A stretch of 64,000 bases of DNA from assembly GCF_018991925.1 (NCBI RefSeq), contig NW_024711973.1, positions 46,001-110,000 on the forward strand, in the 5' to 3' direction. The notes under the pieces were generated by a model that was not told where the DNA came from, did not search any database, and saw nothing but the letters and a program-made list of their open reading frames with translations. The position numbers and the translations under genes are program-made. The DNA is from Homarus americanus. Taxonomy: Eukaryota; Arthropoda; Malacostraca; Decapoda; Nephropidae. Of this stretch, positions 22,566 through 35,363 are shown piece after piece. Every line of letters begins with the position of its first letter. Position 1 is the first letter of the stretch.

Positions 22566-22875
22566 TTTTTTACAGGGAATAGCCCAACCGGGGCAGGTCA
22601 TCGACCCACAACGGGGCCTAGGGGGCGAAAAAATTAAAGAAATAATAAATTAAAAATCGAAAAGAAAATGATTATATTAATCTACACCACGAAGATGCCG
22701 GAAAACCATCTTTTTGAAGTGAGACAGATTGTATGAGTATGGAAACACAGAAGAAGGCAGAGTATTCCACAGTTTAGCTGTGTGAGGAAAGAAGGATGTA
22801 CTATAACGGGTTATTCTAGTTGACCGACATCCACAGAGAAACGGTGGGCACAGCGGGCAAGACGAGTGTTACGAG
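22566..22875 (-). mobile_element. LINE RT C-terminus and 3' UTR (family Y, copy 1)
   Basis: The minus strand encodes about 60 residues ending at TAA (22,677-22,679). They contain CRSTRITRYSTSFFPHTAKL, WNTLPSSVFPYSYNLSHFKK and MVFRHLRGVD. The SFFPxTAxLWNxLPSSVFP pattern marks the C-terminal end of many non-LTR RT proteins. The 3' UTR (22,566-22,676) ends in a segment containing GGTCGATGACCTGCCCCGG, which reappears at 42,994-43,062. Only the 3' end remains. Confidence 0.8.
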
Positions 22876-22999
22876 CCCACGGCCTTCCCGGTGTGCGTGA
22901 GGTGAATGTGTGTGTGTGTGTTGCCTGAATTTTTATGTAAATTTTTTTGCTTGTGTATATTTCACCTGGTCATGCTCATTGGTGTGTTGTACGTGATGT

Positions 23000-23024
23000 G
23001 AGAGAGAGAGAGAGAGAGAGAGAG
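23000..23024. repeat. (GA)n microsatellite
   Basis: A short pure GA run marks the start of a C/T-rich region. Confidence 0.95.
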
Positions 23025-23750
23025 TCATCTTTCATCATCTCCCCCTCACCATTCCCCACAGTCCCTCATCATCCATCAATTCCCCCCAAACATTCCCTCA
23101 CCTTCTCTCACATCTCATAACAATCCCTTACATCTCCTCGTCGTCTCTCACCTCCCCTCACTATTCCTCACTTCGAATAAGCTATCTCTCATCTCCCCTC
23201 ACCATCCCTCACTTCCCCTCTAATAAGATTTTATCTCTCAACAGTCTCTCATGCCCCCTTATCATCCTTCACTTTCCCCTCACAGTGCCTCACTTCCCTC
23301 ACAGTGCCTCACTTCCCCTCACAGTACCTCACTTCCCCTCACAGCACCTCCGCTTCCCCTCACAGCACCTCACTTCCCCTCACAGTACCTCACTTCCCCT
23401 CACAGTACCTCACTTCCCTCACAGTACCTCACTTCCCCTCACAGCACCTCACTTCCCCTCACAGCACCTCACTTCCCCTCATAATTCCTAATCATCCTTT
23501 CTCTTATATTTCCCAACACACACCTCTTTTTTCTCCTCATCCCCCCTCCCCATTTTTCCCCTCCTTCACCACATTCCCTCTTCTCTGCTTATACTTTTCT
23601 CTCTCCTCATTCCCTCATCCCTCCCTTTCCCCTCCCTACCTATCTTTTCCCCCTTCCCCCTTACCCCTCCTCGTCCCCTCTCTCACCCCCTGTCTCTCTC
23701 ACACCACGTCCTTCCCCTCACCCTTCATCTCCCGCTTTATCCCTCAACAC
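23025..23750. repeat. Polypyrimidine region with a 20-bp array
   Basis: The plus strand is C/T-rich throughout. At 23,279-23,478 about ten units of CCTCACTTCCCCTCACAGYA form a clear 20-bp array. The flanks are loosely related CCCCTCACCATCCCTCA phrases. Confidence 0.93.
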
Positions 23751-23819
23751 AGCTTTGCATTCCCGCAAGATTCGACACATTGTACATTATCATATTGAGA
23801 TTTATCGAGTTTGTGAACG

Positions 23820-23915
23820 GGTCTACTACACCTGCCAATACCGCCACTATTACACCTACCGCTACCACCAGTACTACACCTACCACTGTCACCACTACTA
23901 CACCTACCACTACCA
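23820..23915. repeat. TACACCTACCACTACCAC minisatellite
   Basis: A short CAC/TAC-rich array of 18-24-bp units resembles the larger array at 25,311-26,600. Confidence 0.88.
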
Positions 23916-24036
23916 CACTTCTTTTTTTTTATTAAATTGGCCTCCAGCCTCCCCCAATAGCCATACCTTTGCCACCATTTTATTACCTTAATATTAAATA
24001 TCGTAATACATAAGTAGCTATCCTAGCTGTGTTGAG

Positions 24037-24727
24037 TCAGTTTAGTCGCAGATCTATGCGGCATTCAGTGACTGTAGCCTCATAGTCAATATCTGCAACT
24101 GTTGTCTGCTTTGGGGCCGATGCTCTCGTTCCCCTAAGGCAGAGCAAAGCCGACCGAAGGAGAGAGAAGGGCAGTCGACATCTTATCCAGGCTGTAACAT
24201 AACTTCTGGGCTGCTGCTTCTGTTCGGAGATCACCTCCGCGAGTCTGGCGTAGAAGCATCTTGCACTTGGTCCCATCCCACCAGAGGTTGTGAACACTAG
24301 AGGAGTGAAGCTGCCTTGATCAACGTTCTGAATTCTCTCCTCATATACCCTTATCTTGTAGTTCTCGTTCCTCCTGTGTGTAGCATCGACAGCTAAATTA
24401 CGGTGACATGCGGCCATGGGATCAAGAATCCTGATGTCGAAGAAGGCTCGCTGTCCCTGCGTCTAGAAACTTCGAGCAGTGACGTCAACACGGGCTTCGT
24501 TGGATGTGTTTGAAGTCGTATATTGGAAAATCTCACCGTCCAATGGAAGGAGGGTCGGTTCTTCCCTGACATCACGGTAGATTTCCTACAACATATTTGC
24601 TGTGAGATCCCTTACTTTGTCATTCCTCATGCATATGAAGCCCCCTTTCTTGCACACCATGGCGTAATCGACGTCATAGGAAGAGCCACACACGCTGGGA
24701 GGGCAAACCTTCTACTGGCCTACCGTT
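24037..24727 (-). pseudogene. Degraded mobile-element ORF, C-terminal zinc/nuclease-like region
   Basis: The minus strand encodes about 230 residues in one frame with at least two in-frame stops. In order they show CPPSVCGSSYDVDYAMVCKK followed by GGFICMRNDKVRDLTANM (a putative zinc-binding Cys set and a conserved KGGF-xxxR-NxxVRD block), stop, YRDVREEPTLLPLDGEIF, EARVDVTARSF, stop, QGQRAFFDIRILDP, VDQGSFTPLVFTTSGGMGP, FYARLAEVISEQ, then RCRLPFSLLRSALLCLRGTR. I recognise this block from many uncharacterised invertebrate (cnidarian, chordate, arthropod) proteins linked to mobile elements. I cannot name the element class, and the nuclease idea is inference from the DxxARxF and FFDIR spacing. 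A hAT terminus at 24,737 cuts its 5' side. Confidence 0.75.
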
Positions 24728-24736
24728 CCTTAGAGC

Positions 24737-24870
24737 AGCGCTTCTCAAACTATCTGATGTGGCGGACCGGCATGGTTTTTTTCAATGTGCCACGGACCGG
24801 CGAGCGAAGCGAGCCAATCCCGGGGCCTATAGGACCCCCCCCCCCCCCCTTCCCCCAGCCCCCAGCCCCC
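24737..24870. mobile_element. Solo hAT-like terminus
   Basis: The segment starting CAGCGCTTCTCAAACT resembles a hAT left end (compare CAGTGGTTCTCAACC at 10,652). It is followed by subterminal GCGGACCGGC repeats and a poly-C run at 24,834-24,850. I found no matching right end within the next 600 bp, so the other boundary is unknown. Confidence 0.5.
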
Positions 24871-25310
24871 CCAGGAAAATCTTTTGAGATATGTCCTATT
24901 TCGGGGGCATTTGAGACTATCTGTACTAAACATGAAGACATGATGTCTTTATTAATTTTCCACAAGGCTTCATCATCATTGACGCTAACAAGTCTTCCCC
25001 AGTATTACCCACAGGGACCAATTCTATTTGTGCGCCACAATTAATTGTTTACGATCAGAAAATATTATTTGACATTCGTAATCAATATTAACATGGAAAT
25101 ATAATGAATATAAAAAGTGGGTTGGGATGGGGTCCCAAATAACAAACACGCAGATACCGTATGATGCTCTCTGTTCCACTTCTTTGATGGTAACTAACCT
25201 TACTTTTAGCCTGTGACCTGACATCACAGACTGCTTTGAAGTCCACACGTGTGGAACAGCAGGGTTACCAACTGTGTGACACCCTTCACGGCTTCCAGCA
25301 CGCATAGTAA
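24871..25310. other. Unassigned sequence, possibly interior of the hAT-like copy
   Basis: No transposase motif seen in either strand. Confidence 0.3.
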
Positions 25311-26600
25311 AAATCGACCATACTACACCTACCACTACCACCACACCTACTACATGCCACCACACCCTACACTACCACACTACCTACCACTTTCTACCAC
25401 TACTACTACACCTACCACTACCACTACTACACCACCACTACACCACTACCACTGCTACACCTGCCACTGGCCACTACACCTACCACTACCACCACTACTA
25501 CACCTACCACACTGCTACCACGCCACTACCACCACACTACTACCACCACTACCACTACCACCACCACTACTACCCACTACCACACCACCACTACCACACC
25601 ACTACTACCACCACCTACCACACCACTACTACCACTACCACCACTACTACACCTACCACTACCACCACTACTACACCTACCACTACCCACCACACACTAC
25701 CACCTACTACTACCACCACCACCACACTACCACCACCACTACCACACCTGCACACTACCACTACTACCACCACCACTACCACTACCACCTACTACACCCA
25801 CCACCACCCTACCGCCACTACCACACCACCGCCACTACCTACCCACCACTACCACCACTACCACACACCACTACCACCACTACCTACCACCACTACCACT
25901 ACTACCACACCACCACTACTACCACCACTACTACTACTACCACCACCACCACCACCACTACTACCACCACTACTACCACCACCACCACCACTACCACCAC
26001 CACTACTACCACTACTACACCTACCACTACCACCATTACCACGCCATTTCTCCATCTCTCCTCTCGATCAGCTTGCTCCTCAAATCTCCTCGTTGCATCA
26101 CCATCACCACCACCACCACCACTCCACCACTATCACACACCACCACCCTCCATCACTATACTTACCTTCCATCACTATCACCACCACCACCCACCACTCC
26201 CACCACTATCACTACCACCACCACCACCCTCCATCACTATCACTACCACTTCTCCATCACTATCACTACCCACCACCACCACCACCACTCCATCACTACC
26301 ACCACCACTCCATCATTACCACTACCGCCACACCAGCACTACTTCTTAGCCACAACACTGCCACCATCATACCGTTACAATTCCTGCACTATCATCATCA
26401 TCACCACCATAATACAACTACCGCAACACCACACCTACACCATACCACCACCCCCACAACATCACCATAACACTACTACCGAACCAACTCTTGCCCCCTT
26501 ACCACACCATCATCATACAAGCACCTCCACACACGACTGCCCCCCCTGTACCGCTTTATCACCAATACAACAACACCGTCACCACCGCCACGCTTGACTG
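25311..26600. repeat. CAC/CTACCA-rich array of about 1.3 kb
   Basis: The block consists of CCACTA, CCACCA and CTACAC triplets and hexamers with few interruptions. One at 26,040-26,095 is a C/T-rich island. Open frames rich in T, H and Y (plus) or G and S (minus) reflect the triplet composition. Confidence 0.97.
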
Positions 26601-29054
26601 GGTTCTACCACATACAACCTGACAGCTATAGCCGCCTCCCGTCAACATAATATTTCTTTCAGTGTTAAGACCTCACTCCTCCTTAATGTAATTCTCAGAG
26701 CTACTCTCTCACCGCAGGTCTTAAAGATTCCTTCCTCATATTATACTTAAAGCTCCAACACAAGTAAAATTTAAAAGGAATATTTATATTATATTTATAT
26801 AATTTTTGAGTGATGTCCTTGTAAAACGTTATTTCTAATTTGAGAAGTACTTTTCAATATATTTTTCTTTTATAAATTCCCGTCCAAATATATTTCCATA
26901 ACGCCATTTTAGGGTTCGGAAAAGTACATAACTATTGCAATATTTCGATTCTAATTCCAATATTAGTGAAATCAGATTTGTGTCTAAAATTATAAGAGGT
27001 TCCCGCCTCCACTACAGTCCCCATGACGTTTTTAACTGAGTAGTATTTTCTGGAATAATCGTCGCGTACATGACCTCTGAAAAGCTCGTCTTCGTTGGAA
27101 TATCAACGCGTCTTAATTTTGCTTTATATAAGTAGATCCTTAATTCGACTTGGATATCTAAAACCTTCCCTATTTACTCGCCAATTATCTTTATAAATCC
27201 TATTTACCAGGATTGTCGGTACAGCATATAAGGTTGCCATTTCATCAATAGCTTTCAACTCTTTTAAGTATTCCCTATCTACTGTACCGTACTATAAATC
27301 TCAACTTAAAGAGATTCATCACTCTTCACTATTCACACGTTACTCTTAAAAGCGTCTCTTACATATCAGTTGCGATCCGACCCTCATATATGATTTGAAA
27401 ATTCCACATTCTGATTACAACCGCGGTAAGCTCCTATTACGTTTTACTGCTTTCATGGGATTTCATTTCGATTAAAATCTATAAGCATCCATTGGCGTCA
27501 CGATACCCATAGGTCACCAATCCTCCCTCTATTCCAAATGGCTCCAATTTCCAGTATGGTTCCCACAGGATCCATTAGCGGTATAATTCCCGTCTAGGGC
27601 CTCTAGCGTTCCCTCGGTCTGGAATTCCAGTTGTATCGAATATCCTATTTACAAATATATCCCCGGAAGGATCGCTACCCCCAACCCCTTAGCTGCCTCC
27701 TAGCAATCTTCCAGCAACTCCTCGGTTGTGCTCCCAAGAAGTTTCTCGTTGTTCAAGAGGGATCTCGACAGCACTCGGAGACTTTCCAGGGGCTTCCCTC
27801 CGTGCATCATTCAGTGACGTAATAGCAGTGTGAGTAGCTTCCGAGTGAATGTTTGCGAATTTGCATTGGTCTTTCAATTTCTTCTCAGTAATTTATCTCC
27901 CAGTTTCCTCAACGCCCGCCCATCCAACATCTTCGCAGCATTCTACCTCTTCTCACTTCCTCCCTGCGATTTTGCAGAATTTTGTGTCCCAGCGGTCATC
28001 CAGAGCGTCACAACAAGCTCCCATTAGATTCAATGACCCGCCAATGGTGCCCCAAAAGTCTATTAGTAGCCTGTAACCCCCCCTCCCCCTCCACTGCAGT
28101 TCTCCTCTCTCTTGTCTCAACAAAACCCTCCAGCGGTGGCCGTAGAGTGTCTGTCAGCTTAATGTTGATTATGTTTATCGTTAGGGGCGCCGTGTGCAAA
28201 GCCGGTGCCCTGGGGATGTGTTGACAACCTTCGGAGGAAAGGAGGGAGAAATGGGAGAGAAGAGGTTGTAGGCGGAGAACTAATGATGTGGCAAAGAAAG
28301 ACAAAATAATAATGTCAACGAGACCTTGGATGATGAGGAAGTGGAGTGAAAGAATCATGGCGTTCTCACAGAGTTTTTCTTTTTCGGGGAGATTGATCGA
28401 ACGATGCATAAAGAAGCGAAGATATTAAATAGTTTTTTATATACTTCAGGTGTATGCAGTCCCCTGTTTTAATACAGGGAGGTAAAAGAGCTTGTTGTGC
28501 AGAATATGATAAAGGAGACAGCCTTATACACGCAATAAATTTCCTCCACGTGTTTTATCTACTTTTTTCTATAAAAACTTGAAAGGTTTCGTCGAGAAAA
28601 ACACCTCGTATGCTAACCAGGAAAGGTAATCACGAAGGAAGCCAGATTGATGACTCCCTTCATTGACCCGTTTAAATATCGTGGACGCGAGCGTGAATTA
28701 TCGTCAAATATTTTTAGAGATCTTTGTTTATTCACCTTTTGAGTTCGATGAATTGACCGCCTACAGAAAATGTCATGAGTCTCGAGAGAACAGGTCATCG
28801 AAGTTCAAGGGTCAACAAGATATCTCCTTGCGTTAATTTACCGTAATCAAGCTGTTGATATCGTACTCAAGAGGTTAAAAACAGGAGAGGAAGTTTTAAA
28901 GAGACTATAACATAGGGATAAATACCACTATACCATTACTCCTATAACATGGAGGTAATGAAGGTATGGTGGGGGGTAAATTTTTTAACACCACCCCTCC
29001 CCCCTCTAGAACTTTACTCACCCCGTCCCCCACTTTGTCAACAGTGCTTATTTT
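26601..29054. other. Unassigned sequence
   Basis: About 2.4 kb of comparatively complex sequence has only short open frames and no recognised motif. It is one of the least repetitive stretches of the window. A spliced host exon could be hidden here, but I see no evidence for one. Confidence 0.4.
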
Positions 29055-29360
29055 AGTAATTTGTTTGACGAATTGAATATTGATATGTTGATTGAATAGT
29101 CGAGTGATTTGTTGATTATAGTTATTAATTGTTTAAAGTATTGATTGATATGTTCCATGATTGATTTTATTTAAAATGAATTGGTTATTTTGGTGATTCG
29201 GTAGGTTGGTGGGTTGATCTGGTTATTGATTGGTTACTTAGTTGATTGCTTGAGTTATTGTAGAAACTTAAGATATCTGAATGACTGAAGATATGATAGA
29301 TTGATTGGTTGCTTGATTGATTGATTGGCACGGTGATTTGATGATTGAATGACTTGCTTT
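29055..29360. repeat. Cryptic TTGATTGA-rich simple sequence
   Basis: TTGATTG, GATTGA and TTGGTT words recur at irregular spacing, as in a decayed 4-bp microsatellite. Confidence 0.7.
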
Positions 29361-29587
29361 TCCATTTACTTTCCCCAAAAAACCCTCATCATTTTTAGCA
29401 CTGAAAGACTGAATAATCAAGGGAAGAAATTAAATTAAGACTTTTTTTTCTTACAATGAATTGTACTTTTGAAGAACTGAGTGATCAACCTTTGGGCTCT
29501 TTATAAGCAGCCGTCAAGAAAAACTTCCTTTGTGGTAACTTATGGAGTCGATTTGACCTTAATAATCGTAGGTTAATATGACTGAAA

Positions 29588-29660
29588 ATAATAAGAACGG
29601 TTTATTGAAAAAGTTCGGCAGCCCGAAGGCTGAAAATATACATTGAACATAAATGACTTA
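29588..29660. repeat. Dispersed repeat X, copy 2
   Basis: It matches copy 1 through ACGGTTTATTGAAAAAGTTC, GGCAGCCCGAAGGCTGAAAA and TATACA. Both copies are preceded by AATAATAA. Confidence 0.7.
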
Positions 29661-29993
29661 TTACATACATTGACACGGGAGGGTTAATAAAAGCCTTCAT
29701 TAGAGAAAGGTAAATTAACATACAGTTAACATACAAAATTAATAGGTCTTGTGCGCTGAGGTGTTGAACAGCAAACACATAGTGTAGTAACTCCCTCACA
29801 GATGGTGTTATGAGGAACCTCATGTGGTGTAGTAATTCCCTCACACATGGTGTTATGATACGTCTTGACCCTACGATGGTGTGTGTGTGTGTGTCTAACC
29901 TCAGGTACCCGGCCAACCCTAGATAAGATGCATCTCTGTTGTCATTGGGAACTAATTAACTTTGGTCAAACGCAATGTTCTTTATTTTATATG

Positions 29994-30119
<126 letters not shown>

Positions 30120-30131
30120 TCTCTCTCTTTC

Positions 30132-30993
30132 TCTGATCCCTTGATTAACGAGCACAATTGGTTCCACAGAGTCAGTCGTTAACTGAAAATTTCGTTAACT
30201 GAATTATTATTTCAATGGGATATTGGGTAATTGGTTCTAACTCACTGAAAAAAGTATATATATAGCACTGTATACTGGTAATAGAAATAACAAAACATTA
30301 AATATAAACTAAATACAGTATTGTACATTAATAAATAAAAAACAATAGAATACTGTATTTTAACTTACTTTGAGGTGTGTATGTCGTATTACCGGCAGCT
30401 TTGTTTACATAGCGAACAGCTGATTGTAGAGGCAGTCGATGATGACTTGCCATATTCTTTACAGAGTGCATTGGTTCTAATGCCTTCTTCGTATTTCTTA
30501 ATAATTTCTTCACTGTATATAATCAATGTGTTAACTAAATTTCAGAATGATCAATAATTTTAAGGTAAAAATGCAAAAATATTCAAGAGACCAACAAACT
30601 CAATGTTCACTCCACTGTAAACAAAGTTAAACTGAGAAGCATTGGTGGGTGATTCGATCAGCTGATGGGCACACAAAAACTGTTCCCTGTGCTGTATATA
30701 TCATCAATATGTTAAAGAAAATTCAGAATGACCAATAATTTTAATATAAAAAATGGAAAAAAATTCAAGACCACAACTTTCTTGATATTTACTCTACTGA
30801 AAACGAATGTAAACATAGAACCAATTACTGTATTGGTGGACTAGGTGATCAGCTGATGCGCACAACAAAGCGTGTTTCTCATAACTTATGAGTCATAAGG
30901 TTGTACTCGTCAATGGAACTGAAAATCCTTATGGGGGTAATTTGTGAACTGAAATCTCGTAAATTGAACCTCTCTTTAATAGAGGGACCACTG
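30132..30993. mobile_element. Degenerate TIR element (pogo/mariner-like), non-coding
   Basis: The right end, read inward, is CAGTGGTCCCTCTATTAAAG, followed outside by TA. The left end near 30,132 reads TGATCCCTTGATTAACGAG, which aligns to it with four mismatches in 19. Further in, both arms contain TTCAGTT/GTTAACTGAA words. The pattern is like pogo/Tigger-type MITEs, but the left border is blurred by an adjoining CT/TA tract. The interior holds a tandem duplication. Confidence 0.4.
30513..30885. repeat. Tandem duplication, about 179-bp unit
   Basis: The unit from 30,513 (CTGTATATAATCAAT, TCAGAATGATCAATAATTTT, TTCAAGA, GATCAGCTGATGGGCAC) recurs from 30,692 with the same order of words and about 20% divergence, ending GATCAGCTGATGCGCAC. 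Confidence 0.85.
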
Positions 30994-31001
30994 TATATAC
31001 A

Positions 31002-31419
<418 letters not shown>

Positions 31420-31423
<4 letters not shown>

Positions 31424-32208
31424 CGAATATTTGGTTTAAAATGAAAGTATCGTCAGTAATAAAACCAATATATTTTCTTTCTTTTTTCGGAGGAAGGGGA
31501 AGGGGAGTGATTTGTAGGTAAAGTTTAAAAAAATAATACAACCGATGTATTTTCCTTTTTTATTAATAGGTAGAATATCGTCTATTAGATAACCAGTACA
31601 TTTTTTTTATTTCACGGGCGTGGGGGCGGGGCAGGGGACTTAAGACAAAAGTTCAAAACATGATCATCGATGCAATATTTTTTTACATAAGTAAAGAATA
31701 TTTTATGTAGATGGATTTTTAAGTTATTCTGGGCAGTTTTATCAGGCAATGCTGGTGAGTGTTCGTGAAGGGTTGTCTTAGTAAGCTATTATTAAGACGA
31801 CTACAGCCGCAGGTGCGTGCGTACAACACCCCACCTCACACACACACTCACGCATGCACGCACGAGTGAAAAATAAATCCCAAAACTCGCTCACAGAAAC
31901 ACTCGCTTACCCATTCGTCATTTTGCAGCCGTTCCCTTGAGCGGCGCTGCCGGGGGTGTGAGCCGGAGGAGTGGCACGTCTTACCTAGTGGCACGGGCCC
32001 GTGCGATTGCCTTAACTTTGATCATTAGAGCCTCCCAGACAACTAACTTCTGACACTTGAGCTTCCGTCTAACTCCTCGCCGGCGCCATTAACACTAATA
32101 AACCAACAAATAATTGAATTTTCTTCAAGTCAATGTGATAAGTCACCGGGGATGAGGGGGAGGAGGAGGAGGAGTTGAAGTGGTTGATTGCCAATACCCC
32201 GACCACCT
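31420..32208. other. Unassigned sequence with a diverged repeat
   Basis: At 31,455-31,690 phrases AACCAATATATTTT, AACCGATGTATTTT, AACCAGTACATTTT and ATCGATGCAATATTTT recur roughly every 70-85 bp. Each of the first three is followed by a T-rich then G-rich stretch. The rest is featureless. Confidence 0.5.
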
Positions 32209-32249
<41 letters not shown>

Positions 32250-33415
32250 CTTCCTCCCCCTGTCTCTCCCCCCTCTCTCCCTCACCTATCTTTCCCTCCC
32301 CCTATCTCTCCCTCCCCCGTCTCTCCCTCCCCATCTCTCCCTCCCCCATCTCTCCCTCCCCCCATCTCTCCCTCCCCATCTCTCCCCTCCCCATCTCTCC
32401 CTCCCCATCTCTCCCTCCCCCATCTCTCCTCCCCATCTCTCCCCTCCCCCTGTCTCTCCTTCCCCCTATTTCTCCTCCTTTACCCCTCCTCCCTCCCCCC
32501 CTCTCTCTTCCATCTCCTTCCCCTCTCTCCATCTCCCTCTCCTCACTCTCCTCCTCCCTCCCTCTTCCCATTCCTCTCCTCTCTTCTTACCTCATCTCCA
32601 TCCCTCCTCCTTTCTTTGCTTCATATCTCCTTCCTTCCTTCCTTCCTTCCTTTTCCTCCTCTCTTTACTTCCTTCCTTTTCCTTCTTTCTTTTACTTTAT
32701 TTCCCTCATTTCTTTACCTCCTTCCTTCCTCCCTTCTTCTGATATCCTGCTTCTCCTCAATTTTTTCTTCTTCTTTTCCCTCTCCTCCTCTTCCTCGCTT
32801 TCATTCCACTTCCTCCTTTGGTCTCCCTCCCTTGCCACTGCATAACTACAGTATATCCTCACTCTCTCATCCTTCCTCTTTCTCCCCTTCGTCTCCCCTC
32901 TCCAACCATCTCCCTTTCCCCTTTCCCTTCTCTCTCACCTCCCTTTTGTTTCCCTTGTCTTATCTCTCCCTTCTCGTACCTTCTCACCTCGTCTACCTCT
33001 CTTATTTTCCCCTATCTTTTCTCCCTCCCTTCTCATCTCTCCCCTCTCATCTCCCCCCATCTCCTCTCATCCCCATCTCATCTCCCCCCTCTCTCTCCCC
33101 CTCTGCTCTCTCTCTCTCCCCTCTGCTCTCCCCCTCTGCTCCTCCTAACTCTCCCCCCTCTGCTCTCCCCCCTCCTGCTCTCCCCCTGTCATCCCCTCTC
33201 ACCTCTCCTGCTCATGCCCTCCTCTCATCTCCCTACCCCTCATCTCTCCATTTCTTTCCCCTCCCATCTCCTCCCCTCTCATCATCTCCCTCTCATCTCC
33301 TCCCCTCCTCTTTCGTCCCCCTTTCCTCTCTCCCTTTTTTTTACTCTTCCCTCTCCTCTTTCCCCTCTCTCCCCCTCTCCTTTTCCCTCTCATCTCCTCT
33401 CCCCTCCCTTTCTCC
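32209..33415. repeat. CT-rich polypyrimidine block of about 1.2 kb
   Basis: It starts with (CT)n at 32,211-32,245, continues as CCCCATCTCTCCCTCC units to about 32,460, and then as less ordered C/T sequence. All three plus frames stay open for long distances (S/P/L-rich). I do not call a gene. Confidence 0.95.
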
Positions 33416-33559
33416 GTTATTGGATGGTGGACGTGCGCGTTTCGGTTTCAATTCTTAATTAAATATCTCGCATTCTTACTAAAATATGTTTCGAGTAATT
33501 AGAAGCTGCGGGCGACATTGGCTCCTCGGTGTTAACATTCTGAAAACTAGAAGAAGAAA

Positions 33560-34085
33560 AAGAGAAGACAAAAGAGATTATATTTCTTCTTGATATGAAA
33601 TGGACGTAAAAAGAACGGTAACATCCACTGTAGATTAAATAATTAGAATATTTGTCATTCCACATTTAAAGAAGAAATAATATTCACTTCACATCAGAAT
33701 GATACGATAATATTCAGTCCAGGTTACAGAATGTAATAGGTATTCCAGATAAGAATGATAATATTCACGCTAGAGTAGGAAATAATATTCACTTCAGATT
33801 AAAAATATAAAGTTTACTCCAAAAAACAAAAACAAAGGTATTAGTTTCTTCACATTACATAAAGAACTTTACATTGACCCCATGTTTAAAGATAAAGATA
33901 ATTCACTCCAGATTATGATGTTAATATCCACTCCAGACTTATAAGGTAATACTATATTATCTCCAAATTAAAACAAATATTATAGTATTTCTTCCAGATA
34001 AGATAAGAAATATAATATCAAATCCTTATAAAAAAGAAAAGTAATATTATTTCCATATTAAAAAGATAAATATAAAATTTTCCAC
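33560..34085. repeat. Cryptic diverged repeat around AATATTCACTCCAGAT
   Basis: Words such as TAATATTCACTTCA, AATATTCAGTCCAG, AATTCACTCCAGATTA and AATATCCACTCCAGA recur every 30-40 bp through an AT-rich stretch. This fits an old tandem array with a unit near 33 bp. Confidence 0.65.
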
Positions 34086-34144
34086 CTTCTCATATGATTC
34101 GCCATGCCAAAGTTTCTTGTTTTTACTTTAGTTGTAGCCTTCTC

Positions 34145-34265
<121 letters not shown>

Positions 34266-35363
34266 GCCACACACACGGTGGTGAAATGCCTCTAGTGTGG
34301 GAGCATTATGTTAGTGTAAAGGTGCAAGCACTGCTTGCTCCCTCACGCTTTCAGCTGCCGCCGCTGGCTAGCCCTCGTGGCGAACAGGGAAGCAACATGC
34401 ATAAGTCTTCCTTTGCCAGTACACAGCCTCCTCACCACCAAGACTCCTGCTGTGCCACCTCGTGGCCACACACGGCAACTGGGTGCCTCGTGGGCCCAGG
34501 CTAGATCAGCAGGGGATCTCGGAGTAGCAGTGGGCCCCAGGGGAACGGTGCATAGGCCCACTGACATGTGGACACGTCCTGGCGCTTACCAACCACCGCC
34601 CCGCTGCCTTGCGGACTAACCTTGGCAGGTATAAGGCTACGGGAGTAAACACCGAATGAAAAATCTGCGGTGAAGCCCTGCATCAAGCAGACATGCTTAC
34701 AGAGGTCCAACAAAAACCCACGGCGGTGTAGGCAGAAGAGGTGACCACCATAGAAACCCAACGATTACACCGGCAGACGAAGGCACTGTCTGATGGACAG
34801 GCTACTTAGGCGAAACCCAACAAACTGGGCTATCGGCAGTCTATTGCAACTCTCCCTCTCCCCAGTCGTTGCAACACTTGAACCATTGGATTAGGAAAAG
34901 GGAGAGCCAAGATGTGTGGTTGCAGCCTGCGTTCCTGCCTCACCACGTAAATCAACTCATGCACAGACATCACCCAGCTCATCATACCTCTCATCATCAT
35001 CAAAATCCCTTATACCCCCCAAAAGTCCTATGGCGACGGACGAATGGCGATGGGGACAGACAGAGATGACTGCCACGAGTCTCTAGGTACAACTCTGCAC
35101 ATGGGCGGCACAGATAGGATGGTCGTTTATGCACCGGGATCTAGGCAGCAGTGCAATCCGGTCCTGTCTGTGCAACTGAGCAGCCCTTTCGAGGAGCCAC
35201 TCTGCTCACCTCACATGGGGAGGGGGCTAGAAAAGGTGTCCTAAACATAGCCTGCCTAAAGAACCAACCTGATTGGGAAACCGCAACCAGTAAGGTCATC
35301 TTTATGCGGTCGAAAACACAATTATAATCAAATCAAAACCAAACCAAACCATACAACCTCTTA

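Noticed and set aside
25249..26349. A 366-codon T/H/Y-rich frame
   Set aside because: Translation of CAC/CTA microsatellite DNA.
32175..33458. A 427-codon S/P/L-rich frame
   Set aside because: Translation of a CT-rich block that is open in all three plus frames.
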